DNA of 64,000 bases from Conchocele bisecta. Lineage: Eukaryota > Mollusca > Bivalvia > Lucinida > Thyasiridae. A program made the translations under genes and the position numbers. The notes under the pieces were generated by a model that saw only the letters and a program-made list of their open reading frames with translations, made no database searches and had not been told where the DNA came from. Where the stretch lies: the NCBI GenBank assembly GCA_029237695.1, contig CM055265.1, positions 213,544,506 through 213,608,505 of the forward strand, given 5' to 3'. Shown here piece after piece: positions 11,520 to 21,355 of this stretch. Positions within the stretch are counted from its first letter, which is position 1. Each line of letters opens with the position of its first letter.

Positions 11520-13430
11520 TACCACCTAGGACCACCAAACTTTCACAGCTTCATAATCAAGGGGTGCCCACCACATATCACTATCCAACATGTTACTTTT
11601 TTTACTTCACCCATTTTTTCCGCGTAATCGACTTAGCCATTTTCAATGTTAAGTTTTCGCGTTTACAATGTCAAGTTTTCGTGTTTAAGTCCATTTCTTT
11701 CGTACTATACCACCTAGGACCACCAAACTTTCACAGCTTCATAATCAAGGGGTACCCACCACATATCACTATCCAACATGTTACTTTTTTTTTTAACTTC
11801 ACCCATTTTTTCCGCGCAGTCGACTTAGCCATTTTCAATGTTAAGTTTTCGCGTTTTCAATGTTAAGTTTTCGTGTTTATGTCCATTTCTTTGGTACTGT
11901 AGCACCTAGGACCACCAAACTTTCACAGCTTCATAACCAAGGGGTGCCTACCACATACAACTATCCAACATGTGACCATTTTTTTACCTTCACCTATTAT
12001 TTCTACGTAATTGACTTAGCCATTTTCAACGTTAACTTTTTAACGTACGTCTGGTTAGAGTTTTTTGGTTAAAACTTTTTTGTTGTACTATATCTCTGCA
12101 ACTGCTTCGCCCATTACCTTGAAACTTCACATGGGTGTTTATCATCATCCATATTTTCATTCTAACCCCCAACCGTGCAGCCCCTGTGCCCAATGTCAAG
12201 GTCAAATTACTTTGAATTTTTTTGTTAAAGTTTTTTCGTGTACTATATCTCTGCAACTGCTTCACCCATTACCTTGATACTTCACATGGGTGTTTATCAT
12301 CATTGTCGCACCCGCTTGCGGAAAGCGCGATATCGTCGGCATTTTGGCATACGTCCGTCCGTCCGTACGTCCGTGTGTCCGGTTAAAGTTTTTTCGTTAA
12401 AGTTTTTCCATCTACTATATCTATTTTTTTAGTGTCCATGCCTCGCACCAAGGCACGACATGCAGGCCACGGCCATCTAGTCTACAAAAAGTGGGTATAA
12501 TTATGTTATCCAAGTGTCCATGCTTGGAAAAAACCTGGCCTTCGTGGCTTTGCCTCGTTTCTTGTTTTTCAACTTCACCCATTTTTTCCGCGCAGTCGAC
12601 TTAGCCATTTTCAATGTTAAGTTTTCGCGTTTACAATATTAAGTTTTCGTGTTTAAGTCCATTTCTTTGGTACTGTACCACCTAGGACCACCAAACTTTC
12701 ACAGCTTCATAACCAAGGGGTGCCTACCACATACAACTATCCAACATGTGACCATTTTTTTACCTTCACCTATTATTTCTACGTAATTGACTTAGCCATT
12801 TTCAACGTTAACTTTTTAACGTACGTCTGGTTAGAGTTTTTTTGGTTGGAAAATTAAAACTTTTTTATTATACTATATCTCTGCAACTGCTTCGCCCATT
12901 ACCTTGAAACTTCACATGGGTGTTTATCATCATCCATATTTTCATTCTAACCCCCAACCGTGCGGCCCCTGTGCCCAATGTCAAGGTCAAATTACTTTGA
13001 ATTTTTTTGTTGAAGTTTTTTTGTGTACTATATCTCTGCAACTGCTTCACCCAATACCTTGATACTTCACATGGGTGTTTATCATCATTGTCGCACCTGC
13101 TTGCGGAAAAGCGCGATCCTGTGCCCAATGTCAAGGTCAAATTACTTTTGATTTTTTTTGTTAAAGTTTTTTGTGTACTATATCTCTGCAACTGCTTCAC
13201 CCAATACCTTGATACTTCACATGGGTGTTTATCATCATTGTCGCACCTGCTTGCGGAAAGCGCGATCCTGCGCCCAATGTCAAGGTCAAATTACTTTTAA
13301 TTTTTTTGTTAAAGTTTTTTTGTGTACTATATCTCTGCAACTGCTTCACCCAATACCTTGATACTTCACATGGGTGCTTATCATCATTGTCGCACCTGCT
13401 TGCGGAAAGCGCGATCCTGTGCCCAATGTC
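11520..13430 (+). repeat. Satellite-like tandem repeats left of the Ngaro element
   Basis: Two repeat types are present. One of ~187-194 bp (ACCACCTAGGACCACCAAAC at 11521, 11708, 11902 and again 12677) is followed by a ~149 bp unit (GTGTACTATATCTCTGCAAC ... GCTTGCGGAAAGCGCGAT ... CCCAATGTCAAGGTCAAATT), and the whole succession occurs twice. A 240 bp tail with GTCCGTCCGTCCGT and TGGCCTTCGTGGCTTTGCC at 12330-12575 recurs at 18545-18785. Frames across it are repeat shadows. Confidence 0.85.
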
Positions 13431-13585
13431 GTTGAATTAACTTTTAATTGTATTTAAAGGAATGACCAATACGCTGGTATTTACGGCTGCACTTTTGACC
13501 TCGGCGGGAACGCTGATGCCACGCTTGCCTGGCCGGGGTCTGGCACTTCTATGTCGTAAGCGCGTCTGTTAGCGGTGTTTTCTTT
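13431..13585 (+). repeat. Ngaro split direct repeat A1
   Basis: This 155 bp repeat begins GTTGAATTAACTTTTAATTG and is repeated at 17458-17619, with one small length difference near the CTTTTGACCTCG block. It is the left end of the element, lies just upstream of the first ORF and probably carries the promoter. Its first base follows directly on interrupted satellite sequence. Confidence 0.9.
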
Positions 13586-13630
13586 GCTACAGCGGATTAT
13601 TATTGTGCATATACATATACATGTAGGATT

Positions 13631-13876
13631 ATGGCTTCGGAGGAAGAAGAAGTGACGAATGAGGATTTCTTGTTCGATACGTGGTCACAGGGATTGAACT
13701 TACCTAGGAAAGTGACAGCCATCCTGAGAAATGAAGAATTGTGCAGTAAAGAAACATTGAGCCTGGTCAGCGAGTCGGACTTACGGGCACTGGGGATCCC
13801 GCTGGGGAGTGCAAAATTGCTGGCACGAGACATTGCGAAATGGACGAATGAACCACTACCAGTGCCGTCCATGTGA
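13631..13876 (+). CDS. Retrotransposon ORF1, SAM-like small protein
   Basis: This 81-residue protein is the first ORF of the Ngaro-type element. After an acidic start (MASEEEEVTNED), residues ~15-70 have the pattern of a sterile-alpha-motif domain: FDTWSQGLNLPRKV, then LVSESDLRALGIPLGSAKLL and a terminal I-A-K-W. A SAM-like fold would suggest oligomerisation or RNA binding during particle assembly, which is inference. The stop TGA (13874-13876) overlaps the ATG of the next ORF by one base (TGATG), which suggests coupled termination and reinitiation. The ATG at 13631 is the first in frame after repeat A1. A separate short ORF of this kind is not part of the textbook gag-RT-YR layout. Confidence 0.75.
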   Translation: MASEEEEVTNEDFLFDTWSQGLNLPRKVTAILRNEELCSKETLSLVSESDLRALGIPLGSAKLLARDIAKWTNEPLPVPSM

Positions 13877-14739
13877 TGAGTGCCGTCGACGCCGACGTGA
13901 ACTCGGATACGCTAAATGTCGCAGGTAAGACATTAGACTCTCTCCTAGCGTCATACAATACCACGGGTACATCACAACACACTGGATCGCATGCTACCGA
14001 CTATGGTGCCGGCGGATACATGGACCCTCGTACTATCCTAACGATGAAGGCGTCCGGTTCTAAAGCGGTACACATTACCCAGTTCATCACGGAGAAGTGC
14101 AAGCGTCGTCGTCAGACACGTCGTAAGGAGTTCGTGATCAGGTCCGGAGCTACATCCGCGGAAACCATAGTGCTGAAAACGGACGACGAGCACCCATACC
14201 TTGGCATTTACATCGAGGAATGGGGGGCGGCCAACATGAGGCTTTTGAACAACCTACTCGCTAACGGTCAATTATTAACACAGGACATTCAATATTATCT
14301 GGCATACACCACCAAGATTTTTGAATTTGCAGAGAAATATGAGTGGAGCAGCGTGCTCAATTTCGACCACTCTTACCGAGAGATGCAAGCGGAGCACGGT
14401 TTCAAGTGGGGCACATTTTCTCCACACATGGAACTGCAACTCCTAGTGCCCAAGCGTCCACGCCAGCAGCATACTCAGCCAGGCGAGACACCAACGCGGA
14501 TGTCCTCCGAGGATTGCCGAATATTCAAGGCAAAAGGAGCGTGTCCCTTCGGAGCAGCGTGCAAATATAAACACGCGAGAGGTACCCACGGGAGAGTGTG
14601 GGCAACGAGCAGCCTAAGCACATCCAATGAACCGACAAATCATCCCTCGATTATAGTTCATGGGAAACAAACCTTCCTGAAGACTACGAGCATCGTGATT
14701 TTATTCTATCTGGCATTAGAAATGGCTTCGACATTGTAG
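13876..14739 (+). CDS. gag: Retrotransposon Gag with CCCH zinc finger
   Basis: This is a Gag-like structural protein of about 287 residues. The central block (EEWGAANMRLLNNLLANGQL, then IQYYLAYTTKIFEFAEKYEW and FDHSYREMQAEHGFKWG) has the helical pattern typical of DIRS/Ngaro Gag proteins. Near the C-terminus (~residues 214-235) is a C-x8-C-x5-C-x3-H finger, CRIFKAKGACPFGAACKYKH, which would bind RNA. A basic KCKRRRQTRRK patch lies at ~residues 74-84. The start is the ATG at 13876, overlapping the ORF1 stop. The RT frame is -1 relative to this one and is already open from 14631, so the two overlap by 109 bp. A GGGAAAC heptamer at 14662 is in the wrong phase to act as a classical slip site. Confidence 0.85.
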   Translation: MSAVDADVNSDTLNVAGKTLDSLLASYNTTGTSQHTGSHATDYGAGGYMDPRTILTMKASGSKAVHITQFITEKCKRRRQTRRKEFVIRSGATSAETIVLKTDDEHPYLGIYIEEWGAANMRLLNNLLANGQLLTQDIQYYLAYTTKIFEFAEKYEWSSVLNFDHSYREMQAEHGFKWGTFSPHMELQLLVPKRPRQQHTQPGETPTRMSSEDCRIFKAKGACPFGAACKYKHARGTHGRVWATSSLSTSNEPTNHPSIIVHGKQTFLKTTSIVILFYLALEMASTL

Positions 14740-16196
14740 ATCCAGAATCCGTGACTGAAAGCGTGGAGGTAGACAACTATACGTCGGCGACAAATAAAGA
14801 TATGCGCGCGCGTGTGGAATTACAAATCCGCACAGAAATAAACAACGGCCGGTATAAGATTGTTGACTCCAAACCAACTATAATATCAGCATTGGGGGCT
14901 ATTCCAAAGTCGAAGGATTCTAATGCAGTCCGTATAATTCATGATGCTAGTCGGCCGTTAGGAAAGGCGTTGAATGACTATGCGCCGAAAACAACTTTTA
15001 AATATCAATGCGTGCAGGATGCTGTTGACCTCACTACTAATAATTGCTATTACGCGAAGGTTGACTTATCACAGGCATACAGAAGCGTGAAAATACATCC
15101 ATCAAATCATTCCGCAACGGGACTTAAATGGCGTTTTAGTGGACATACAAGTGATACATACATCGTAGACGAACGTCTTCCGTTTGGTGCATCACGCTCG
15201 CCGTTTATATTCAATCGTCTTACTCAAGCTGTCCGCGCCATCATGTCAGCGCGTGGTTACAAAACAATGGTGTGCTACTTGGATGACTTTCTGGTAGTAT
15301 GTTCTACATATGACGAATGTCTGCGCACATTGAATGCACTTTTATCTCTCGTGAGAGAACTTGGATTTCACATAAATTACAATAAAGTGGGCGGTCCGTG
15401 TCAACATATTACGTTTTTGGGCATATTATTAGATTCCCGCCACATGACAACCAGTATACCTAATTCCAAAATGAATGAAATAGAAACAATACTTAAGAAA
15501 TTCCTGATAAGCAAAAAGGTTACGAAACAGCAGATACAAAGCCTGGCAGGTAAATTGAACTGGGTTACCCAATGTGTTTATGGCGGTAGATATCACATGC
15601 GCAGATTACTCGAGAGAGCGAATACATTAAAATCACAGTGGCATCGAACTATCGTTACCGTGGACATGAAGAAAGACGCATGGTGGTGGATTCAATTTAT
15701 GCGAATATTCAATGGCACTATGCCTATGGTAGACAATAGACCAGCATCCCCAGTGAGTATTGATGCATGCAAGATAGCTGGAGGTGCCTTTTACAATGGT
15801 GATATAGCGTACACTCCGTGGATAGGCGACACCATCACATCATTGCCGATCAACTATCTAGAAGTATTAGCGCTTGAGCCGGCAGCTCAGCGTTGGGGTC
15901 ATCTATGGGCAAATAAGAAGGTTTATGTACATACGGACAATAAGGCTGCATGCCACATAATTAACAATGGGTGTAGTAAAAACATGGTTGTAATGGACTC
16001 ACTAAGACGTGTATTTTGGTTGTCTGCCGTGTTCAATTTCCGAATCAAAGCCGTTTATTACCCGGGAATATACAACGTACTGGTGGACGCTGTTTCACGG
16101 CTACATGAGAGAAACGGGCTTGAAAGGCTGACTGATGCCATGCGTGACACTGGTTATTTGTATTTGCAGGAACCAGTCTGGTCGAACAGCAATTGA
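14631..16196 (+). CDS. pol: Reverse transcriptase-RNase H polyprotein
   Basis: This polyprotein copies the element's RNA. The frame is open from 14631 (TGA at 14628), and the region from NLPEDYEHRDFILSGIRNGF onward is typical RT-leading sequence, so translation probably enters from Gag rather than at the GTG at 14751. The RT palm shows AKVDLSQAYRSVKIHP, LPFGASRSPFIFN and the catalytic YLDD (CYLDDFLVV, ~15276-15302). RNase H follows with SIDA, NYLEVLAL, HTDNKAACHI and NVLVDAVSRL, which supply the expected D-E-D-D residues. It ends at TGA 16194-16196 and overlaps the recombinase frame. All catalytic motifs look intact. There is no protease and no integrase, which fits a YR retrotransposon. Confidence 0.92.
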   Translation, partial: TDKSSLDYSSWETNLPEDYEHRDFILSGIRNGFDIVDPESVTESVEVDNYTSATNKDMRARVELQIRTEINNGRYKIVDSKPTIISALGAIPKSKDSNAVRIIHDASRPLGKALNDYAPKTTFKYQCVQDAVDLTTNNCYYAKVDLSQAYRSVKIHPSNHSATGLKWRFSGHTSDTYIVDERLPFGASRSPFIFNRLTQAVRAIMSARGYKTMVCYLDDFLVVCSTYDECLRTLNALLSLVRELGFHINYNKVGGPCQHITFLGILLDSRHMTTSIPNSKMNEIETILKKFLISKKVTKQQIQSLAGKLNWVTQCVYGGRYHMRRLLERANTLKSQWHRTIVTVDMKKDAWWWIQFMRIFNGTMPMVDNRPASPVSIDACKIAGGAFYNGDIAYTPWIGDTITSLPINYLEVLALEPAAQRWGHLWANKKVYVHTDNKAACHIINNGCSKNMVVMDSLRRVFWLSAVFNFRIKAVYYPGIYNVLVDAVSRLHERNGLERLTDAMRDTGYLYLQEPVWSNSN

Positions 16197-17146
16197 ATAA
16201 TGAAGTCCGGGCGTATTTAGGTCAGGCCTTTTCTGACAATACCAAGAAGGCGTATCGGACACATAGATCAAGCTATCTGTCTTTCTGTCGTGAAATGGGT
16301 TATGCACCAGTTCCCGCGTCCACATCTACGATTTGTCGCTACGTAACATTCTTGGCCCGGAAGTTCAAATTCAGTTCCATAAAGCAATATGTCAACATCG
16401 TGCGGTTGCTACATCTAGAATGGGGGCTACCAAACCCACTGGATAAAAATTTCCAAGTTGATAATGTGTTGAAGGGGATACGCCGCCATCTGGGCGACAC
16501 CGTTACGAGGAAAAGTGTTATTACCCCGGATATACTACGAGCTATTCTGCGGAATCTTCGCGTATCTGTGTCACTAGATGCAAGTGTGTGGTCAGTGTGT
16601 CTAATCATGTTCTACGGCCTATTACGCAAAAGCAATGTTCTCGTGGATTCATTATCGCGGTTTGATAGCACAAGGCAACTGCGCCGGCAGGATGTGTTGT
16701 ATCTCCCATGGGGCATCTTATTGCGTATTCGCTGGAGTAAAGTGCTGCAATTTCGAGAGCAAACATTCGACGTACCACTACCGCGATTGGATCGGAACAA
16801 CCTGTGTCCGGTCAAGGCCGTTTTCAATTCCATGGCACTTACACGTGGGGCAAACCCGGAGGGACCTGCGTTCGTCTACAAAGAGGGCAGGAGTTTCAAA
16901 CCGCTAACACAAGATTGCTTTGTCAAGCGTGTCAAAGCTTGTCTGCGAGCCAGTGGGCTTCCTGATGATGATTACGCCACACACTCGTTCCGGCGGGGAG
17001 GGGCCACTTGGTGTTACTCAATAGGACTGAGTGCAGACAGTATTAAAATCATTGGCGGTTGGAAATCCAACTGTTACCAGCAGTATATCAGTAACGACGT
17101 TAAAACACGTCTCTCAGTCGTAACGAATATGCAGAAATATGTTTAA
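16148..17146 (+). CDS. Tyrosine recombinase of the retrotransposon
   Basis: This recombinase integrates the circular DNA copy in place of a DDE integrase. The frame is open from 16148, overlapping the RT stop in the -1 frame; the first unambiguous domain sequence is NNEVRAYLGQAFSDNTKKAY, an N-terminal core-binding region. The catalytic domain carries the first Arg in YGLLRKSN (~16615), then HSFRRGGATW (His-x-x-Arg), GGWKS and the nucleophile Tyr in NCYQQYI near the C-terminus. The R-H-R-H/W-Y set is complete. The protein is about 317 residues from the TTG at 16193. No in-frame ATG lies near the start, so frameshifting, reinitiation or splicing (a TTTGCAG|G acceptor-like site at 16163-16170) must supply expression. 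The stop is TAA at 17144-17146. Confidence 0.9.
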   Translation, partial: HWLFVFAGTSLVEQQLNNEVRAYLGQAFSDNTKKAYRTHRSSYLSFCREMGYAPVPASTSTICRYVTFLARKFKFSSIKQYVNIVRLLHLEWGLPNPLDKNFQVDNVLKGIRRHLGDTVTRKSVITPDILRAILRNLRVSVSLDASVWSVCLIMFYGLLRKSNVLVDSLSRFDSTRQLRRQDVLYLPWGILLRIRWSKVLQFREQTFDVPLPRLDRNNLCPVKAVFNSMALTRGANPEGPAFVYKEGRSFKPLTQDCFVKRVKACLRASGLPDDDYATHSFRRGGATWCYSIGLSADSIKIIGGWKSNCYQQYISNDVKTRLSVVTNMQKYV

Positions 17147-17209
17147 TTATAAGTATACATTATACAGGTATACAACTACTCCTACATACCTACTTACTTT
17201 GGTACATTT

Positions 17210-17457
17210 GGAGAATTATTTCTGCACACACTGCTCAATATTAAGCTATGCATAACTTATGTCATCTTACGCAATGGTTTATTGGTTGAATGCGCTTATG
17301 TATTATTACGTCATAATTGGTATGACTTATAACGACGAATTAATTATTCTTGCGGTTAATTACATGTTTTTGTGCGCGCATGCATTTTAGTTGGAGCGTA
17401 GTTAATTAATAAAGCTCCCTTGTTCCCCCTTTCAATTTGTGTTGGTTATTCATTTAA
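17210..17457 (+). repeat. Ngaro split direct repeat B1
   Basis: This 248 bp repeat starts 64 bp after the recombinase stop codon and is repeated almost perfectly at 17700-17947. It contains AATTAATAAAGCTCCC near 17407, a likely polyadenylation signal for the element's transcript. Its last base touches A2 with no gap. Confidence 0.9.
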
Positions 17458-17619
17458 GTTGAATTAACTTTTAATTGTATTTAAAGGAATGACCAATACG
17501 CTGGTATTTACGGCTGCTTTTTGATTTTTGACCTCGCGCGGGAACGCTGATGCCACGCTCGCCTGGTCGGGGTCTGGCACTTCTATGTCGTAAGCGCGTC
17601 TGTTAGCGGTGTTTTCTTT
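17458..17619 (+). repeat. Ngaro split direct repeat A2
   Basis: This is the second copy of A1, abutting B1 directly. The B1/A2 junction (CATTTAA|GTTGAATT) is the same pair of termini that form the outer ends of the element, as expected if replication passes through a circular intermediate. Confidence 0.9.
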
Positions 17620-17699
17620 CCCACCCTCCCATCCCATTAATGAATTGCATACTCGGGAGCTTTGTTGACTAATGTGTTTTTGTTATTGTTGTTGTGTCA

Positions 17700-17947
17700 G
17701 GAGAATTATTTCTGCACACACTGCTCAATATTAAGCTATGCATAACTGATGTCATCTTACGCAATGGTTTATTGGTTGAATGCGCTTATGTATTATTACG
17801 TCATAATTGGTATGACTTATAACGACGAATTAATTATTCTTGCGGTTAATTACATGTTTTTGTGCGCGCATGCATTTTAGTTGGAGCGTAGTTAATTAAT
17901 AAAGCTCCCTTGTTCCCCCTTTCAATATGTGTTGGTTATTCATTTAA
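17700..17947 (+). repeat. Ngaro split direct repeat B2 (right end)
   Basis: This is the second copy of B1 and the right terminus of the element. It ends CATTTAA at 17947 and is followed by AAGGTCAAATTAC of the interrupted satellite. The 80 bp between A2 and B2 (17620-17699) is unique and has no frame. Confidence 0.9.
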
Positions 17948-18540
17948 AAGGTCAAATTACTTTGAATTTTTTTGTTAAAGGCAAATTACTTTGAATTTTT
18001 TTGTTAAAGTTTTTTTGTGTACTATATCTCTGCAACTGCTTCACCCAATACCTTGATACTTCACATGGGTGCTTATCATCATTGTCGCACCTGCTTGCGG
18101 AAAGCGCGATCCTGTGCCCAATGTCAAGGTCAAATTACTTTGAATTTTTTTGTTAAAGTTTTTTCGTGTACTATATCTCTGCAACTGCTTCACCCAATAC
18201 CTTGATACTTCACATGGGTGTTTTATCATCATTGTTGCACCTGCTTGCGGAAATCGCGATCCTGTGCCCAATGTCAAGGTCAAATTACTTTGAATTTTTT
18301 TGTTAAAGTTTTTTCGTGTACTATATCTCTGCAACTGCTTCACCCAATACCTTGATACTTCACATGGGTGTTTATCATCATTGTCGCACCTGCTTGCGGA
18401 AAGCGCGATCCTGTGCCCTATGTCAAGTTCAAATTACTTTGAATTTTTTTGTTAAAGTTTTTTCGTGTACTATATCTCTGCAACTGCTTCACCCAATACC
18501 TTGATACTTCACATGGGTGTTTATCATCATTGTCACACCT
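17948..18540 (+). repeat. 149 bp satellite array right of the Ngaro element
   Basis: This is the continuation of the array interrupted by the retrotransposon: units at 18017, 18166 and ~18315 with 149 bp spacing, then the GTCCGTCCGT tail to about 18790. Confidence 0.85.
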
Positions 18541-18933
18541 GCTTGCGGAAAGCACGATATCGTCAGCATTTTGGCATACGTCCGTCCGTTCGTCCGTGTG
18601 TCCGGTTAAAGTTTTTTGGTTAAAGTTTTTCCATCTACTATATCTATTTTGTTAGTGTCCATGCCTCGCCCCAAGGCGCGACATGCAGGCCACGGCCATC
18701 TAGTCTACAAAAAGTGGGTATAATTATGTTAACCAAGTGTCTATGCTTGGAAAAAACCTGGCCTTCGTGGCTTTGCCTCGTTTCTTGTTCTTATTTCTCC
18801 CCAAGAGTATATGCTGTGACCACTCATTTGTCATTCATTTGAACCATCTTGCAGTCATTTTAGCCATAAGTTTAAAGTGTAAATACATGTATCACTACCA
18901 ATTTTGTTCCACTCTAAGAAGATGTGTGCATTC

Positions 18934-19240
18934 AGTAGCCTATTTCACCAACATTGCAAAGTATACTTTTCTACCAAAGTATACTTTGAGGGAGTAATCA
19001 TTTATTTTTCCTGAAATGCATTATGTCATATAGAACTTAGAACTGCATATATTTGATGATTAAAAGTATGCAGAATTATTATACTGAATTTATTACATTA
19101 TCACAGCCAAAATGGCTGTGATAATGTAATAAATTCAATATAATAAAAATTAATAAATTTATCATAAAATTGAAAAATTCTCCCTCAAAGTATACTTTCC
19201 TAGAAAAGTATACTTTGCAATGTTTGTGAAATAGGCTACT
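18934..19240. mobile_element. Fold-back MITE, TAGCC-TTTCACCAACATTGC family
   Basis: This full copy has ends AGTAGCCTATTTCACC and GTGAAATAGGCTACT, with the central palindrome CACAGCCAAAATGGCTGTG. Confidence 0.85.
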
Positions 19241-19310
19241 GGTACAAACATTATACAACAATAGCAATTGTTCCATCTCACACCTCTGTATGTATGACCT
19301 ACGGGATACT

Positions 19311-19833
19311 GACATAATCCCCCCCCCCCCCCGGACATAATCCCCCCCATGCTTTTTGACACAGGAGGACAAAATCTCCCCCCCCCCCCCACCGTCTAAA
19401 ATACAGGTAGGACAAATATATGTCTATTTTACGGTCACTTTGATCTTAATGGTTTGAATCATTGATTTCTTGATGCTATGGTGGTTTTTTAATTATTCAA
19501 CTGATGATACTCGACACCTGATTTGTTATTTATTATATAGAGTTCATTCGTCAATCATGTTAAAATACAGGATTTACATAATCACTCTCGCATATTTACA
19601 CATGTTTTTGCGGATGGGGGTGATTATGTCCTAGGCCGCATTTCCACGGGGGGGATTATGTCCTACCTGTGATTTTGGACGGGGGGGGTTTATTAGTCCT
19701 ACCTGCATTTTAGACGGGGGGATTTTGTCCTACCTGCATTTTAGACGGGGTTGGGGGGGGATTTTGTCCTCCTGTGTCAAAAAACATGGGGGGGATTAGG
19801 GGGGGGATTATGTCCGGGGGGGAGGATTATGTC
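19311..19833. mobile_element. Probable non-autonomous MULE-like element with C/G-run TIRs
   Basis: The two ends are inverted arrays of a unit GGACATAATCCCCCCC / GACACAGGAGGACAAAATC / GTCTAAAATACAGGTAGGAC, the same architecture as the tandem TIRs of 36348-39366. The AT-rich interior (19410-19610) has no ORF. A one-sided array of the same units lies at 41911-42057. The target duplication is unclear. Confidence 0.55.
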
Positions 19834-19898
19834 CTACACTCGTGACCCACGTGTTGAATGGTATAAAACCTCGGTCAATCAGTCACACATAGTGACAT

Positions 19899-20151
19899 CA
19901 CAGGTTGAAGTAACGGACCGAGGTCTATAAATACATTAAATATGCCTAAAAGCATCAATAAATGAAGAAAAAAAATAAGTTAAAAATATTGTTTTTACTC
20001 CCTCCATATACTTCATCATATTGCAATAGATGGAGTATATGGAGGGAGTAAAACAAATTTTGTTGAGCTTATTTTTTTTCTTCATTTATTGTTGATGCTT
20101 TTAGGCATATTTAATGTATTTATAGACCTCGGTCCGTTACTTCAACCTGTG
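19899..20151. mobile_element. Fold-back MITE, CACAGGTTGAAGTAACGG
   Basis: The inverted arms of about 100 bp (CACAGGTTGAAGTAACGGAC and complement) meet at ACTCCCTCCATATACTTCAT / ATGGAGTATATGGAGGGAGT. Confidence 0.8.
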
Positions 20152-21355
20152 AATGACATAGATCAAGCATGCACAAAAGCCAACAACAAAATATTTTAGT
20201 ATAAGTTGCCACCATTGCTTGCTGGCATAATTTATTATGCACACTTTAATACAAATCACACATAAATTATATTAAACCTGTTGCTATCAAATTCAAATGA
20301 GAAGGCCTGAGATTGCATATGGAGCCTGTCAAGGAGTTGTCAATCAATAACTGATAGACAGGGACACATACAGAAGTGCACCCTGCTATAGAGCCTCAAG
20401 TGACACCACCATGTGCAGCCCTCCTTCAGTGACCTAACAAACATCTGTATGTTTTGTACAATTTATTTCATAGCCACGGGTTGTGCCAATGAATGTTGTT
20501 GTCTTGTCCTGGGAATAATGATTTATTATTATCTGATTTGATTTATTGAATATAACCAATTACATACTGAGGCTGCACACTTTTTTATCTGAAAAATAAA
20601 AATAATTATTATGCACAGAAGTATATGTTGTTACCACTCACAGAGACGGTTCAAATGAGTGGCCACAAGTTGTTCATATCCCATATAGGGGTATTCAACA
20701 TGAAATTGGTTAATTTGGTCACAAGAAAATGTGATGTTTCTAAACATAAACAACACTCAATACACTTGTGTAAGTTAATTAGATTATACACTTTTCACTG
20801 TCGGGAATGTTGCAATTTAGTTTTGTTGATGTGACAAGCAACGTATGCCCAGATCCAACTGCACAGACATGCATTTGGAGCTGGGCATACAGTGTTCACA
20901 AACTGATTTGAAATGTCTGTGATGTTATCATGATCTGGCTGAAATTCCTCCTGTAATCTGTCAAAATCAGTGATTATTGGTGTAATTAAGACTGACAAAT
21001 TGATTAGTCTTCAATCAAACCGCATACCCCAGGGATTACTGGACCCCAAATCATCTCCTTTGCAATTCTTGACCTCACTTTGTCTGCCCTCAGCTGTCCT
21101 GGTCAGTCAACTTGTCTACATATTTGTGCCTGTAGCATCAGATTGCATATGGAGCTTGTCACCTCTCCCAACCCCACTGTTTCCCCATCCCAGTAACTCC
21201 TACCCCATTCCCCCTCTCCCTTCATTGGGGTATGGAATGGTATGCATGAGTCCAATCTGTATTGGATTCAAACCTGGGGCTTCAAACTTGGGGCCAGTGT
21301 GTGCATGAAACCTGGCATTAGAGCAGGATATTATGATTTTAGTGTGCTAGGTTAA

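Larger units (their letters stand above)
13431..17947 (+). mobile_element. Complete Ngaro-type tyrosine-recombinase retrotransposon
   Basis: This 4,517 bp element has the split direct repeat layout of Ngaro elements: A1 (13431-13585), internal ORFs, B1 (17210-17457), A2 (17458-17619), B2 (17700-17947). It encodes a SAM-like protein, a CCCH-finger Gag, RT/RNase H and a tyrosine recombinase, all without internal stops. B1 and B2 differ at only about two positions in 248, which suggests a fairly recent insertion. It has no target-site duplication: the flanks GCCCAATGTC and AAGGTCAAATT join exactly to the uninterrupted tandem-repeat sequence seen next to it, as expected for recombinase-mediated integration. 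It lacks an adenine-methyltransferase domain, unlike DIRS1-type elements, and I see no SGNH hydrolase. Confidence 0.93.

Noticed and set aside
11148..11538. Pro/Ala/Arg-rich frames on the minus strand
   Set aside because: They arise from the GGGCGGGC simple repeat at 11398-11470 and have no recognisable domain.
11564..13440. Overlapping frames of 60-110 codons with repeated LCNCFTQYLDTSH-type peptides, and again at 18017-18655
   Set aside because: They follow the ~149 and ~190 bp tandem repeats, in several frames and on both strands.
13873..13875. GTG at 13873 as the Gag start
   Set aside because: The ATG at 13876 is in the same frame and overlaps the upstream stop; GTG starts are not expected here.
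14662..14668. GGGAAAC as a -1 frameshift site between Gag and RT
   Set aside because: Gag codons are GGG AAA C, so the heptamer is not in X XXY YYZ phase.
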